64,000 nucleotides of DNA from TMP-86 sp044226865 (lineage in GTDB: Bacteria; Pseudomonadota; Gammaproteobacteria; Steroidobacterales; Steroidobacteraceae). Below, one piece after another: positions 34,746 through 43,239 of this stretch. Below the pieces are notes generated by a model. The model ran no database searches, was not told where the DNA came from, and was given only the letters and a program-made list of their open reading frames with translations. Position 1 is the stretch's first letter, and every line of letters begins with the position of its first letter. The translations under genes and the position numbers were made by a program. The stretch covers positions 434,001 through 498,000 of the forward strand of contig JBGAGE010000004.1 in NCBI GenBank assembly GCA_044226865.1. Reading direction: 5' to 3'.

Positions 34746-35234
34746 TCAGGCGCAGCGGTCGAGGCGGGGTGCCACCGGCAGGGATTCGGGCGCGGGAAAG
34801 GGTTTGCTGAAGACGAATGCCTGCGGCGAGGGACCGAGCCGTGCCAGCGTGTCGAGTCGTTCCTTGCCTTCCAACACGGTGGGCCGGTGTCCCGCGGGTA
34901 CCCACCACAGCGCGAGATGAAATTCCATGCGATCGAACCAATCGCGCCGCCGGCGCATGATCTGCCGGTGGCCCTCGTTGCGATAGACGAAGTCGGCGAG
35001 CGCGTCGAGGTTGGTCCACACGGACATGTTGATGGCGGTGTCGGGATTGTCGAATGCCTTGATGGCCAGGGCATTGTTGCCATCGCCTACCAGGCGCCAG
35101 ATGAAGCCGGGTGCGGCTTCGGCCAAGGCGTTCACGCGGTCGAGGCTCGCGATGAATTCGGCGTTGACCGGGTCGTTCATCGGCACGCGAAAGGTGGCGA
35201 TATTGATCTGCGCCAGGTGATGGACTTGGGTCAT
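34746..35234 (-). CDS. DUF3291 domain-containing protein
   Basis: 162 residues. Blocks LAQINIATFRVPMNDPVNAEF, GFIWRLVG, MSVWTNLDALADFVY and WFDRMEFHLALWWVPAGH are characteristic of the DUF3291 dimeric alpha/beta barrel (ABM-like) proteins. Function is unknown; ABM folds act as small monooxygenases or sensors. It is 64 bases downstream of the M3 peptidase and on the same strand, so it could be part of that operon. ATG at 35234 is preferred over TTG at 35243. Confidence 0.8.
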   Translation of the reverse strand: MTQVHHLAQINIATFRVPMNDPVNAEFIASLDRVNALAEAAPGFIWRLVGDGNNALAIKAFDNPDTAINMSVWTNLDALADFVYRNEGHRQIMRRRRDWFDRMEFHLALWWVPAGHRPTVLEGKERLDTLARLGPSPQAFVFSKPFPAPESLPVAPRLDRCA

Positions 35235-35298
35235 GGTGGGCAAGTTCGGACAAGAATGGCTGCGATGATGGGCGCATTGTAGCGCATCGCGCCTGCGC

Positions 35299-37365
35299 TC
35301 AATCCGCCAAGTCGAAGCGGCGCAGCAACGCTGCGGGGTCCGGATCGCGGCCGCGGAAATTGCGGAAGGCCGTTGCCGCCGGGACGCGATGACCCACGGT
35401 CAGGATTTGATCCCGCCAACGCAGCGCTACGGTCTCGTCGTACAAGCCCCCGGGGGCCTCCATGAAGGCTTCCAGCACATCGGCGACCATGACGTCGGCC
35501 CAGAGGTAGACATACAGGCCGGCGGCATACGCATCGGTGAACGAATGGAACTGGTTCGGCAGGCGCATGATGGGGTCGATCGCCTCGGGCAGTCCCAGTT
35601 CGGCGTGCACCTGGCGCTCGACGGCGAGCGGATCCACCGGCCCGCCGTCCGCTTCCAGGTGCATGCGCATGTCGACGATGGCGCACGCCAGGTAGTCGAC
35701 GCCCACGCTGGTCACACGTTCGCTCTTCGCCAGTGCTTCCAGCGCATCGATCATGGCGTCGGTCATGGGTTCGCCCGTTACGTGATGCCGGGCAAAGCGC
35801 CGCAGCAGCTCGCGGTCGAGCAGCCAGCGCTCGTTCAATTGCGAGGGGACTTCCACCGCGTCCCACGCCACCGCCATGCTGCCCAGCGAGGGGTAGCGTG
35901 CGCGGCTGAGCAGCATGTGCATGGCATGGCCGAACTCATGGAACAGGACGTTGGCGTATTCCCAAGGCAGCAATACCGGGCCGTCCGGGCTTTGACGCGC
36001 GAGGCCCGAGCACACGTTGGAAAAACAAAGTCGCCGGCCGCGGAAGTCCTCCGCGGTTTGCAGTTCCGCCTGCCAGGAGCCGTGCATCTTGCCCTCTCGT
36101 GCCAAAAGGTCGAAGCAGACGATGCCGACGGGCTCGCCGCGCTTCGACACGGCGAAGACGCGCACATCTGGATGAAGCACGGGGACATCATGCAATGGCT
36201 CGAAGCTCAATTGATGCAGGCGGCCGGCAGCGTGGAACAAGGCCTCCAGAACATGGCCCAGTTCCAAGTGCGCTTTCACGGCGTCGGAGTCGAGGGCGAG
36301 GTACCGGCGGCGATGCATTTCCGCGTAGTACAGACGGTCCCAGGCCTGCAGGGGGCCGCCCAGCCCATCGGCATCCGCCAGAGCCTGCAGTTGCGCGAGC
36401 TTATCGCACGCGGCGCGCAGCGCAGGCTTCCACGTGCTGAGCAGCTGCTGCAACGCCACGTCGGGCGTGCGCGCCATCCGGTTGGCCGTCGCCCAATGGG
36501 CGAAGCTCGGGAATCCGAGGAGCTTCGCCTTCTCGCCCCGCAAGCGCACGATCTGGGCGATGACCGGCCGGTTGTCATGGGAGCCTTCCGCGGCGCCGCG
36601 GCCCATCCACATCTCGCGCACGCGCCGGCGCAGTTCGCGATGCCTTGCGAACTGCAGCACCTGCCATACAGCGACGCGGGTGTTGGCAATGGCCCATCCC
36701 GTGTCACGGCCGCGGGCGCGGGCCAACGCGCACGCGGACTCACGGTAGTAATCGGGCAGGCCGTCGAGTTCGGCCGCGTCTTCCACGAATACCGCCGTGA
36801 CAACCGCCTCGTCGATGAGATTCTGCTGGAAGCGCGATTGCAGCGCCGAGATCTCGCCGTTGATCACCTTGAGGCGCGCCAGCCGGTCCGGCGCAAGACC
36901 CGCGCCGCGCCTGACCATCGCCTCGCGCAGCACCTCAGTAAGGCGCGCCTGCTCGGGATCCAGCGTCGCGCGCCGGTGGTGGACTGCTTCGATGCGGGCG
37001 AACAGCGCGGCGTCGTGGGCCATGTCGTCCTCGAAGGCTGCGATCACACGCGCCAGGCGCTGGTTCACCTGCGGCATGCTGCCCACCGCCCTGAGCGAGG
37101 CGCACGCGACGCGCAGCGCCTCGATGCGGCGCAGGTCCCCGCCGGCCGCTTCATATGGCACGACGGTGTTGTCGAATGTCGCCGGCGCGGGATCAGCGAG
37201 GATCGACGCGACGGCCGCGCGCTTGCGGGCGATGGCGATGTGCGTGGCCGCCTCGATGAGTTCGGGCGTGGCGCGGTCGAAGGGGGGAAGGCCGCCGAAG
37301 GGAAAGCCGGGCGGTGAACGCCAGTCGTCGAGCAACTCCTCGGGACGCACTTCCGCCACGCTCAT
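35299..37365 (-). CDS. M3 family metallopeptidase (oligopeptidase)
   Basis: 688 residues, without signal peptide: cytoplasmic. The zinc motif HEFGH (HExxH) is followed by MHMLLSRARYPSLGSMAVAWDAVEVPSQLNERWL, the canonical continuation of oligopeptidase A/peptidyl-dipeptidase Dcp. It degrades short peptides imported into the cell. The start at 37365 is preferred over a TTG at 37437, which would overlap the upstream gene by 47 bases. It follows the S10 peptidase by about 25 bases on the same strand, indicating a peptide-utilisation operon. Confidence 0.9.
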   Translation of the reverse strand: MSVAEVRPEELLDDWRSPPGFPFGGLPPFDRATPELIEAATHIAIARKRAAVASILADPAPATFDNTVVPYEAAGGDLRRIEALRVACASLRAVGSMPQVNQRLARVIAAFEDDMAHDAALFARIEAVHHRRATLDPEQARLTEVLREAMVRRGAGLAPDRLARLKVINGEISALQSRFQQNLIDEAVVTAVFVEDAAELDGLPDYYRESACALARARGRDTGWAIANTRVAVWQVLQFARHRELRRRVREMWMGRGAAEGSHDNRPVIAQIVRLRGEKAKLLGFPSFAHWATANRMARTPDVALQQLLSTWKPALRAACDKLAQLQALADADGLGGPLQAWDRLYYAEMHRRRYLALDSDAVKAHLELGHVLEALFHAAGRLHQLSFEPLHDVPVLHPDVRVFAVSKRGEPVGIVCFDLLAREGKMHGSWQAELQTAEDFRGRRLCFSNVCSGLARQSPDGPVLLPWEYANVLFHEFGHAMHMLLSRARYPSLGSMAVAWDAVEVPSQLNERWLLDRELLRRFARHHVTGEPMTDAMIDALEALAKSERVTSVGVDYLACAIVDMRMHLEADGGPVDPLAVERQVHAELGLPEAIDPIMRLPNQFHSFTDAYAAGLYVYLWADVMVADVLEAFMEAPGGLYDETVALRWRDQILTVGHRVPAATAFRNFRGRDPDPAALLRRFDLAD

Positions 37366-37390
37366 TCGCGGGGCCGGCGGCGCGTATGGA

Positions 37391-38884
37391 TCAGGGCGCT
37401 GCCAGCCATCCGGATAGGTCCCGCTCCAGCTTTTCAAGGTCCGCTTGCCGTGTGTACATCATGTGCCCTGCATCGTAGTAGTGATGCGTGACGCGTGCGA
37501 GCACGTCGGCGGGCGCGTCCATCTGTGCCAAGGACCAGTCGCTGGCACTGTAGGGCGTTCCCAGGTCGTAGCGGCCGCTGGCGGCGAACACCCGCAGGTG
37601 CGGGCGGCGGCGCAGCGCCTGCGCCAGGTCATCGCCGGTGGAACAGAAGGCATTTCCGCGCGCTTCGCCGCGGTTGAAATTCCACGACTTCAGCACCTCG
37701 AAATTCATGAATTCATAACGATCCTCGAGGTCGAGGCCGAGCGTGTCGCGAAAGTATGCGTTTGCCGCCATCGAATAGGCAGCGTTGGTGGACTCGATGC
37801 CGGGATCGAAGTCGAAGCTTCGCCCGCGCCGCGCGCCCAGTGGACTGGTGCAACGCGAATCCAATCGACCTACCTGCAGGCCACGATCGCGCAGAGCTTC
37901 GAAGAAAAAAGTCTGGTCATCGATGCGCAGGTTGCAGGCCTCGACCAGGCTACGCGGCAGTCCGGTGAGTTCGGCCACGCGGCGTGCGATGCGCGCGCGT
38001 GCATCGCCGCCGAGCCGCGCGCCGGCATGCAAGGCTGCCACATATTCTTCCTGCACGAATTCCTCTGCGGCGGTGCGGGCGGCCTCGGACGATGCGGCCA
38101 GCGGTCCCTTCAGGCAGCCGTGATATTGCGCCGTATTCGCCAGCGCCGGCAGGAAGGTGGCGTAGGGCAGTTCATTGCGCGGCCGGAACCCGATGCTCTG
38201 CAGGTCCATGGCGAGCGACACGAGGATCACGCCCGAGGGCGCGATGCCCGCATCGAGCAGCGACTTCGCGATGCCGGCGCCGCGGGTGGTGCCGTAGCTT
38301 TCGCCGGCGAGGTACAGCTTCGAGCCCCAGCGGCCGTGGCGCGTGAGCCAGGTGCGGATCACTTCCACGAATGCCGCGATGTCACCGTCCACCGACAGCA
38401 ACGACTTGCGCGCATCCTCACCGGCGGCGATCGACCAGCCGGTATGCGCCGGGTCGATGAAGACCAGGTCGAAGTGCGCGAGCCAGGTCAGGGGGTTGTC
38501 GGTGACGGCGTAGGGCGCCGTTGGCGTGGCGCCATCGTCCGGCACCACGACGCGCCGCGGACCCAGCGCGCCCAGGTGCAGCCAGACGGAGCAGGAGCCG
38601 GGGCCGCCGTTGAAGGCGAAGCACAGTGGACGCTGTGGTTCGCCTTCGCGGCGCTCGGCCTGGTAGGCCACCGTGAAGACGGCCGCCTCGGGCGCGCCGC
38701 GCTCGGCGCCGAAGCCGTGCCGGCGTACCGGCACGAACTCGCAAGTGGTGCGATAGGCAAGCGTGCGACCCGAGGCGAGACGCACACTGCCCTTGCTGCC
38801 GACGGCGGCGCGGGCGAGGCGCTCCTCGACCGCCTGCCGTTCCTGAGTCTCGGGTTTCTCCGTCTCGCCCTTGTTCTCGGTCAT
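37391..38884 (-). CDS. S10 family serine carboxypeptidase-like protein, no signal peptide
   Basis: 497 residues. Motifs of the S10 alpha/beta hydrolase triad are visible: oxyanion-hole block FNGGPGSCSVWLHLGALGPRR, nucleophile in GESYGTTRG, catalytic Asp in SGRYDLGTPY and His in YYDAGHMMY. These enzymes remove C-terminal residues from peptides; the bacterial group lacks a signal peptide, as here (starts MTENKGETEK). It starts 5 bases after the TonB receptor gene and is followed by the M3 peptidase, so uptake and breakdown of peptides are probably coupled. Confidence 0.9.
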   Translation of the reverse strand: MTENKGETEKPETQERQAVEERLARAAVGSKGSVRLASGRTLAYRTTCEFVPVRRHGFGAERGAPEAAVFTVAYQAERREGEPQRPLCFAFNGGPGSCSVWLHLGALGPRRVVVPDDGATPTAPYAVTDNPLTWLAHFDLVFIDPAHTGWSIAAGEDARKSLLSVDGDIAAFVEVIRTWLTRHGRWGSKLYLAGESYGTTRGAGIAKSLLDAGIAPSGVILVSLAMDLQSIGFRPRNELPYATFLPALANTAQYHGCLKGPLAASSEAARTAAEEFVQEEYVAALHAGARLGGDARARIARRVAELTGLPRSLVEACNLRIDDQTFFFEALRDRGLQVGRLDSRCTSPLGARRGRSFDFDPGIESTNAAYSMAANAYFRDTLGLDLEDRYEFMNFEVLKSWNFNRGEARGNAFCSTGDDLAQALRRRPHLRVFAASGRYDLGTPYSASDWSLAQMDAPADVLARVTHHYYDAGHMMYTRQADLEKLERDLSGWLAAP

Positions 38885-38889
38885 CGCGC

Positions 38890-41022
38890 TCAGAAGTGCG
38901 CCTGCACGCCCAATCCGAAGGTGCGTGGCCGCGTGTAGATGGGTTCGAAGAAGGCGCCGAAGGCCGGGTTCACGATCTTGCGCTCATCGCCGAGGTTGGT
39001 GGCGAAGACATAGGCGTCGATCTTCGAGTAGCTTGCGCCGAAGCGCGCGTTCACGAGCGTGCGCGATTGCGTGGGCACGATGGACTGCAGTCCGAGCGCG
39101 GCGAGTGAACGCAGCGTGATCTGCGCCTTGTCGCTGTAACCGGCATCCACGTGCGTGATCAGGCGCACATCGGCCGACAAGGCCGGCGTGTAATCGGCCG
39201 CGATCGACCAGTTCAGGTCCGGCACCAAGTCGAGGGGGTCGCCCTTCACCTTATCCGTGGAATCGGATCTCAGCCGCAGATGGTTGTGACCCACACTGGC
39301 CGTCAGCGTCAGGTCCGCAGTGGGGCGCGCCTGCAAGGTGAAGTCCACGCCGGTGCCGCTGGCCGCGCCGCCGTTGACCACCGTCGCCACCGTCGGGTTG
39401 ACCACCTGGTTTGCCTGGATGTTGCTGTAGCGGCTGTGATACACCGCGAGTTCCACGTACAGGCGGTTGTCCAGCAGGCTCTGCTTGGCGCCGATCTCGT
39501 AGGTCCACAGGCGTTCAGGGTCGAACGCGTGAGGCACCTGCGGGTCGTTGATGCCGTTGAAGCCGCCGCTGCGGAAGCCTTTCGCTGCGCTCACGTACAG
39601 CGTGCCCGAGTCGGAGGTCTTGAAGGTGACCGCCACCCGGGGATTGAAGGTGTTGAAGGTCTTGGATTCATCGACGACCGAGGGCGGCACGGGCAGGCCG
39701 AACAGCGTGAAGGTGCTGTCGGTCGTGCGCTTGTCGGAGAAGTAGCGACCACCGGCGCTCACGGTCCAGCGGTCGCTCACGTCGTAGTCGAGGTTGCCGT
39801 AGGCGGCGATGACTTTCGAGCGCTCGGAGGATACTTGGAGGAATACGACGCCGAGCGCTTCGGGCGGCAGGCCGGGCACCAGCGATTCGCCGGTGCCGGG
39901 ATCGGTGCCGTCGGACTTGCCATCGGTGTAGGAAACACCGGCAAGATACCGCAGCGGTCCCGTACCATTGGATGTGACGCGGAACTCCTGCGACCACTTG
40001 CGCAGTTCGCCCTGCGAATCGGTGAGCGCGGTGCGCAGCAGGGGCGCGCCGAACAACTGGTTGTAGAAGCGCGCGGAGTCATCCACGCTCCGACCCCGCA
40101 GGTTCATGTATCCCGTGGAACTCAGGAAGGTGACGGCGCCCAGGTCGTCGCGGATCTCGAGCGTGCCGATGCCGTAGCGCTGGCGCGCAGTGGAGGGCAC
40201 GATCTGCCCGGTGTTGCCCTGCTCGTCGGAATAGCTCTTGTAGTCCTGGTGGGACTGATGCAGCAATGCCATGGCCGAGATGCTCAAGGAGTCCGACGCC
40301 TTGAACAACACCTTGCCGCGGATGGTGGTGATGTCCGTGTCGTTGAGATTCTTGCCCGGCGCGCCATCGGTCCAGCCGCCGGCACGCTCCTGCGCGGCGG
40401 CGAGCCGGAAGGCGAGGCGATCGGAAACCGGCGCATTGAGCACGCCCTCCACGCGATAGCCTGTATCGCCGTCCTTGGGCCGGCTGCCTTCCAACAGAGC
40501 GCTGCCGCTCAAGCCATCGAAGCGCGGCGCCGCCGTTACGTAGCGGATGGTGCCGCCCATGGAGCCATCGCCGTACAGCGCCGGCTGCGGACCGCGCAGC
40601 ACTTCGACGCGCTCCAGGTCCAGGAGCCGGACTTCCGGCTGGCCGGATGCGCCGTAATTGTTCACCGAGAATTCGTCCACGTAGTTGCCCACCGTGGGCA
40701 GGCCCTGATATTGCGAGATGCCGCGGATCTGGATGCGCTGCGAGCCGGGGCCGATGTCGACCATGCGCAGGCCCGGAATGGCGGCCTGCATGTCATTGAG
40801 CGAACTCACGCCGCGGCTCGCGATCTCCGCCGCGGTCACCGCTGAGATCGCCACCGGCACGTCGAGCAGCCGTTCCGCGCGCTTTTGCGCCGTGACGACG
40901 ATTTCCGTCAATTCGGCTGCCTGGTTCTGGGGCGCTGCCGTTTGCGCCGAAGCCTGGGGGATCGCGGCCGGAATGCCGGCGAGCACGCTGCAGATCAGCA
41001 GGGTCGATCGACGATGGAACAT
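38890..41022 (-). CDS. TonB-dependent receptor
   Basis: 710 residues. Signal peptide (to about 27, ends ASAQ), TonB box/plug start (TEIVVTAQKR), plug domain VPVAISAVTAAEIASRGVSSLND...IRGISQY, 22-strand barrel and terminal Phe (GVQAHF). Start at 41022 follows GGAGGCGCAT. The receptor imports a large or scarce substrate with energy from TonB. Its downstream neighbours are two peptidases, so a peptide or peptidic siderophore is the likely cargo, but no specific ligand is indicated. Divergent to an alpha/beta hydrolase. Confidence 0.9.
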   Translation of the reverse strand: MFHRRSTLLICSVLAGIPAAIPQASAQTAAPQNQAAELTEIVVTAQKRAERLLDVPVAISAVTAAEIASRGVSSLNDMQAAIPGLRMVDIGPGSQRIQIRGISQYQGLPTVGNYVDEFSVNNYGASGQPEVRLLDLERVEVLRGPQPALYGDGSMGGTIRYVTAAPRFDGLSGSALLEGSRPKDGDTGYRVEGVLNAPVSDRLAFRLAAAQERAGGWTDGAPGKNLNDTDITTIRGKVLFKASDSLSISAMALLHQSHQDYKSYSDEQGNTGQIVPSTARQRYGIGTLEIRDDLGAVTFLSSTGYMNLRGRSVDDSARFYNQLFGAPLLRTALTDSQGELRKWSQEFRVTSNGTGPLRYLAGVSYTDGKSDGTDPGTGESLVPGLPPEALGVVFLQVSSERSKVIAAYGNLDYDVSDRWTVSAGGRYFSDKRTTDSTFTLFGLPVPPSVVDESKTFNTFNPRVAVTFKTSDSGTLYVSAAKGFRSGGFNGINDPQVPHAFDPERLWTYEIGAKQSLLDNRLYVELAVYHSRYSNIQANQVVNPTVATVVNGGAASGTGVDFTLQARPTADLTLTASVGHNHLRLRSDSTDKVKGDPLDLVPDLNWSIAADYTPALSADVRLITHVDAGYSDKAQITLRSLAALGLQSIVPTQSRTLVNARFGASYSKIDAYVFATNLGDERKIVNPAFGAFFEPIYTRPRTFGLGVQAHF

Positions 41023-41143
41023 GGGATGCGCCTCCAACGAGCCGGCACGTTGCCGGGGCGGTGTGTATGACGCAGCGCTCGGCCCTGACCTCAATCCTTT
41101 GAGGCGCAGGCCCCCACGTGCGTCTTGTTCGGCAGAGACTTCC

Positions 41144-41914
41144 ATGCCCATCGATCCCCAATCCGGCGTCCACTACGAACTGCATGGCCAAGGCCGGCCG
41201 TTGATGATCTGCCTGCCCTTGATGGCCTCGCAGGCCGAGATCTTCGGTCCCGAATCCCTGGACATGCTGCGCGGCTACCTGTCCCAGCTGACGGACCGGT
41301 ACCGCGTGCTGTTGCTCGATTACCCGAGCATTGGGCGCAGCCGCGACATTTCCCCCGGCGACCTCACCGCTGACCGGGTGTCCGCCGATCTCCTGTCCGT
41401 TGCCGACTCGGCGGGCCTCTCGCGCTTCAGTTACTGGGGCTATTCGTGGGGGGGTGCCGTCGGTCTGCAGCTTGCCTCGCGCACCGATCGCCTCGATGCC
41501 CTGGTAATCGGCGGCTGGCCGCCGCTGGGTGCGCCGTATGCGGCCATCCTGCGCGCCACCCTGGCCAAGATGGCCAACCCCGAGCCCGGTTCATTGGTGG
41601 TGTTGCGCAGTCCTGCCCAGTACGCGCAATGGTCGCACTACTACGCCAGCATGCAGGGGTGGGACGAAGCAAAGGCCGTGGCCGGCCTGCGCCTGCCGCG
41701 ATTGGTGTATGTCGGTGCCGAGGGTGATCTCGTCGAAGCCGGCGAATCCATACCCATCGCCTCGCTCGTGCGGCAACACCGCGGCGAACTCGAGGCACAG
41801 GGCTGGCGCGTCATGGAGTTGCCGGGCCAAGGACACGCGGTGGCGATGCGGCCCGAGTTGGTGGTGCCCCCGGTGCGCAGTTTCCTCGACGCGGCGCTGC
41901 CGGGTCCGGGCTAA
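41144..41914 (+). CDS. Alpha/beta hydrolase
   Basis: 256 residues. Nucleophile elbow GYSWGG, strand order as in the fold, and a late GQGHA histidine (catalytic). No signal peptide. The gene is divergent from the TonB receptor and its last four bases overlap the MFS gene coming from the right. An esterase or C-C hydrolase role cannot be chosen from sequence. Confidence 0.8.
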   Translation: MPIDPQSGVHYELHGQGRPLMICLPLMASQAEIFGPESLDMLRGYLSQLTDRYRVLLLDYPSIGRSRDISPGDLTADRVSADLLSVADSAGLSRFSYWGYSWGGAVGLQLASRTDRLDALVIGGWPPLGAPYAAILRATLAKMANPEPGSLVVLRSPAQYAQWSHYYASMQGWDEAKAVAGLRLPRLVYVGAEGDLVEAGESIPIASLVRQHRGELEAQGWRVMELPGQGHAVAMRPELVVPPVRSFLDAALPGPG

Positions 41915-43239
41915 AGGTCTGCGGTTCGCGCGGCCTGCAGGGTGCCGGGCAGCGTGCGTTCGCTCAGGCGCAACAACAGCACGCCGCCCACATAACACGG
42001 CAGCGCCACCGACAGCATGGCCATGAGCAGCGCGCGCGGCTCCTTGCCGATGGCGTCGGACAGGAGGCCCACCACCAGCGGGCTGAGCGCACCGAACACG
42101 GTGTAGAAGATTCCACCGAGCGCGATCAGCCGTGCCCGCAGTCGCGTGGGCGAGGTGGCCTGCGATACCGTGGGTGAGAGGGTCAGGCCGCCGAACGCGG
42201 CGGCGATCTGCACGGCCGTGATCCAGTAGAAGGCTGTCGCACTCGGCGCGATGAGATACAGGAGCGACACGGATGCGGCGATCAAGGCGCCGCCTTCGGC
42301 AATGTGCACCGGGGCCAGATCCGCACTGCGCTTCGATAATTGCCGCGCGGCAAGATTGGCCACCACCACGCCCGAGACGCTGGCCACGGCAAATACCTGC
42401 CCCAGGCGCACGCCCACATCCGATGCCGGCACGTGAAACAGCCGCATGATGCCCACCGCGATCCAGCCGAACACCGTGAAATTGGCGGCGCCGATCGCAC
42501 CGAACCCGATGAAGATGGGGAACAGGGTGCGCGCATGCGTGCGGATGTAGCTCCACAGTTCCTCGCGCGGCACGGCATCCGCTGCCGGCTTGGCCGGTGC
42601 CGCGGCCTTCTGTCGCCGGGGCACGGGGATGGTGAGGATGAGCGGCACCAGCGCCACGCAGGTCAGCGCATTGGCCATGAGCGACAAGCGCCAGGTTGGC
42701 ATCGAGGATATCAGCGCGGGCAGTGATGGCCGCCACGCGTCGATCGCGCCGAGCAGCATGCCGCTCGCTGAAATGCCCACCGCGAAACCCAGTAATTGCG
42801 AGACGAAGAACACCGAATTGGCCAGCATGCGACGCTCGGGCACGAACAGGTCGGGGATCAGGGCGAAGGTGACCGGGCCGAGCACCGATTCGCCGAAGGC
42901 GATGGCCATGGCGCAGCCGGTCATGAAGACGAAGCTGTTGGCCACGCCGGCCAGGCCGGTGCCCGCGCACCAGATCACCACGCACAGCGCGAACACGATG
43001 CGCCGGTCGATGCGGTCGGCGAGCCAGGCGATGGGGTAGGAACCGAGCGTGCTCACAAGACTCGTGCCCACGCCGCGCATTGCCCCGATCTGGCCATCCG
43101 ACAGGCCGAGATCGTGCTTGATCGGATCGGTGACAAGCGTCATCAGCGGCATGATGGCATTGGCCGCCATCGCGGCGATGATCAGCGCGCTCAGTCCGTA
43201 CCAGGCGCCCAGCGTACTGGGGTACTTGGGCGCGTTCAT
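41911..43239 (-). CDS. MFS transporter, coupled to DUF885 peptidase
   Basis: 442 residues, twelve hydrophobic segments. The loop DRIDRRIVF after helix 2 is the MFS signature A motif; family of proteobacterial MFS next to hydrolases. The start (ATG 43239) overlaps the stop of the DUF885 gene (ATGA), so translation is coupled. The transporter probably moves the substrate or product of that peptidase, such as a dipeptide, amino acid or ester. The end overlaps the convergent hydrolase by four bases. Confidence 0.85.
   Translation of the reverse strand: MNAPKYPSTLGAWYGLSALIIAAMAANAIMPLMTLVTDPIKHDLGLSDGQIGAMRGVGTSLVSTLGSYPIAWLADRIDRRIVFALCVVIWCAGTGLAGVANSFVFMTGCAMAIAFGESVLGPVTFALIPDLFVPERRMLANSVFFVSQLLGFAVGISASGMLLGAIDAWRPSLPALISSMPTWRLSLMANALTCVALVPLILTIPVPRRQKAAAPAKPAADAVPREELWSYIRTHARTLFPIFIGFGAIGAANFTVFGWIAVGIMRLFHVPASDVGVRLGQVFAVASVSGVVVANLAARQLSKRSADLAPVHIAEGGALIAASVSLLYLIAPSATAFYWITAVQIAAAFGGLTLSPTVSQATSPTRLRARLIALGGIFYTVFGALSPLVVGLLSDAIGKEPRALLMAMLSVALPCYVGGVLLLRLSERTLPGTLQAARTADL

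Noticed and set aside
35389..37317. A 642-codon plus-strand frame
   Set aside because: Antisense shadow of the M3 peptidase, which has its zinc motif and operon context on the other strand.
37445..38938. A 497-codon plus-strand frame
   Set aside because: Antisense to the S10 peptidase, whose triad motifs are clear.
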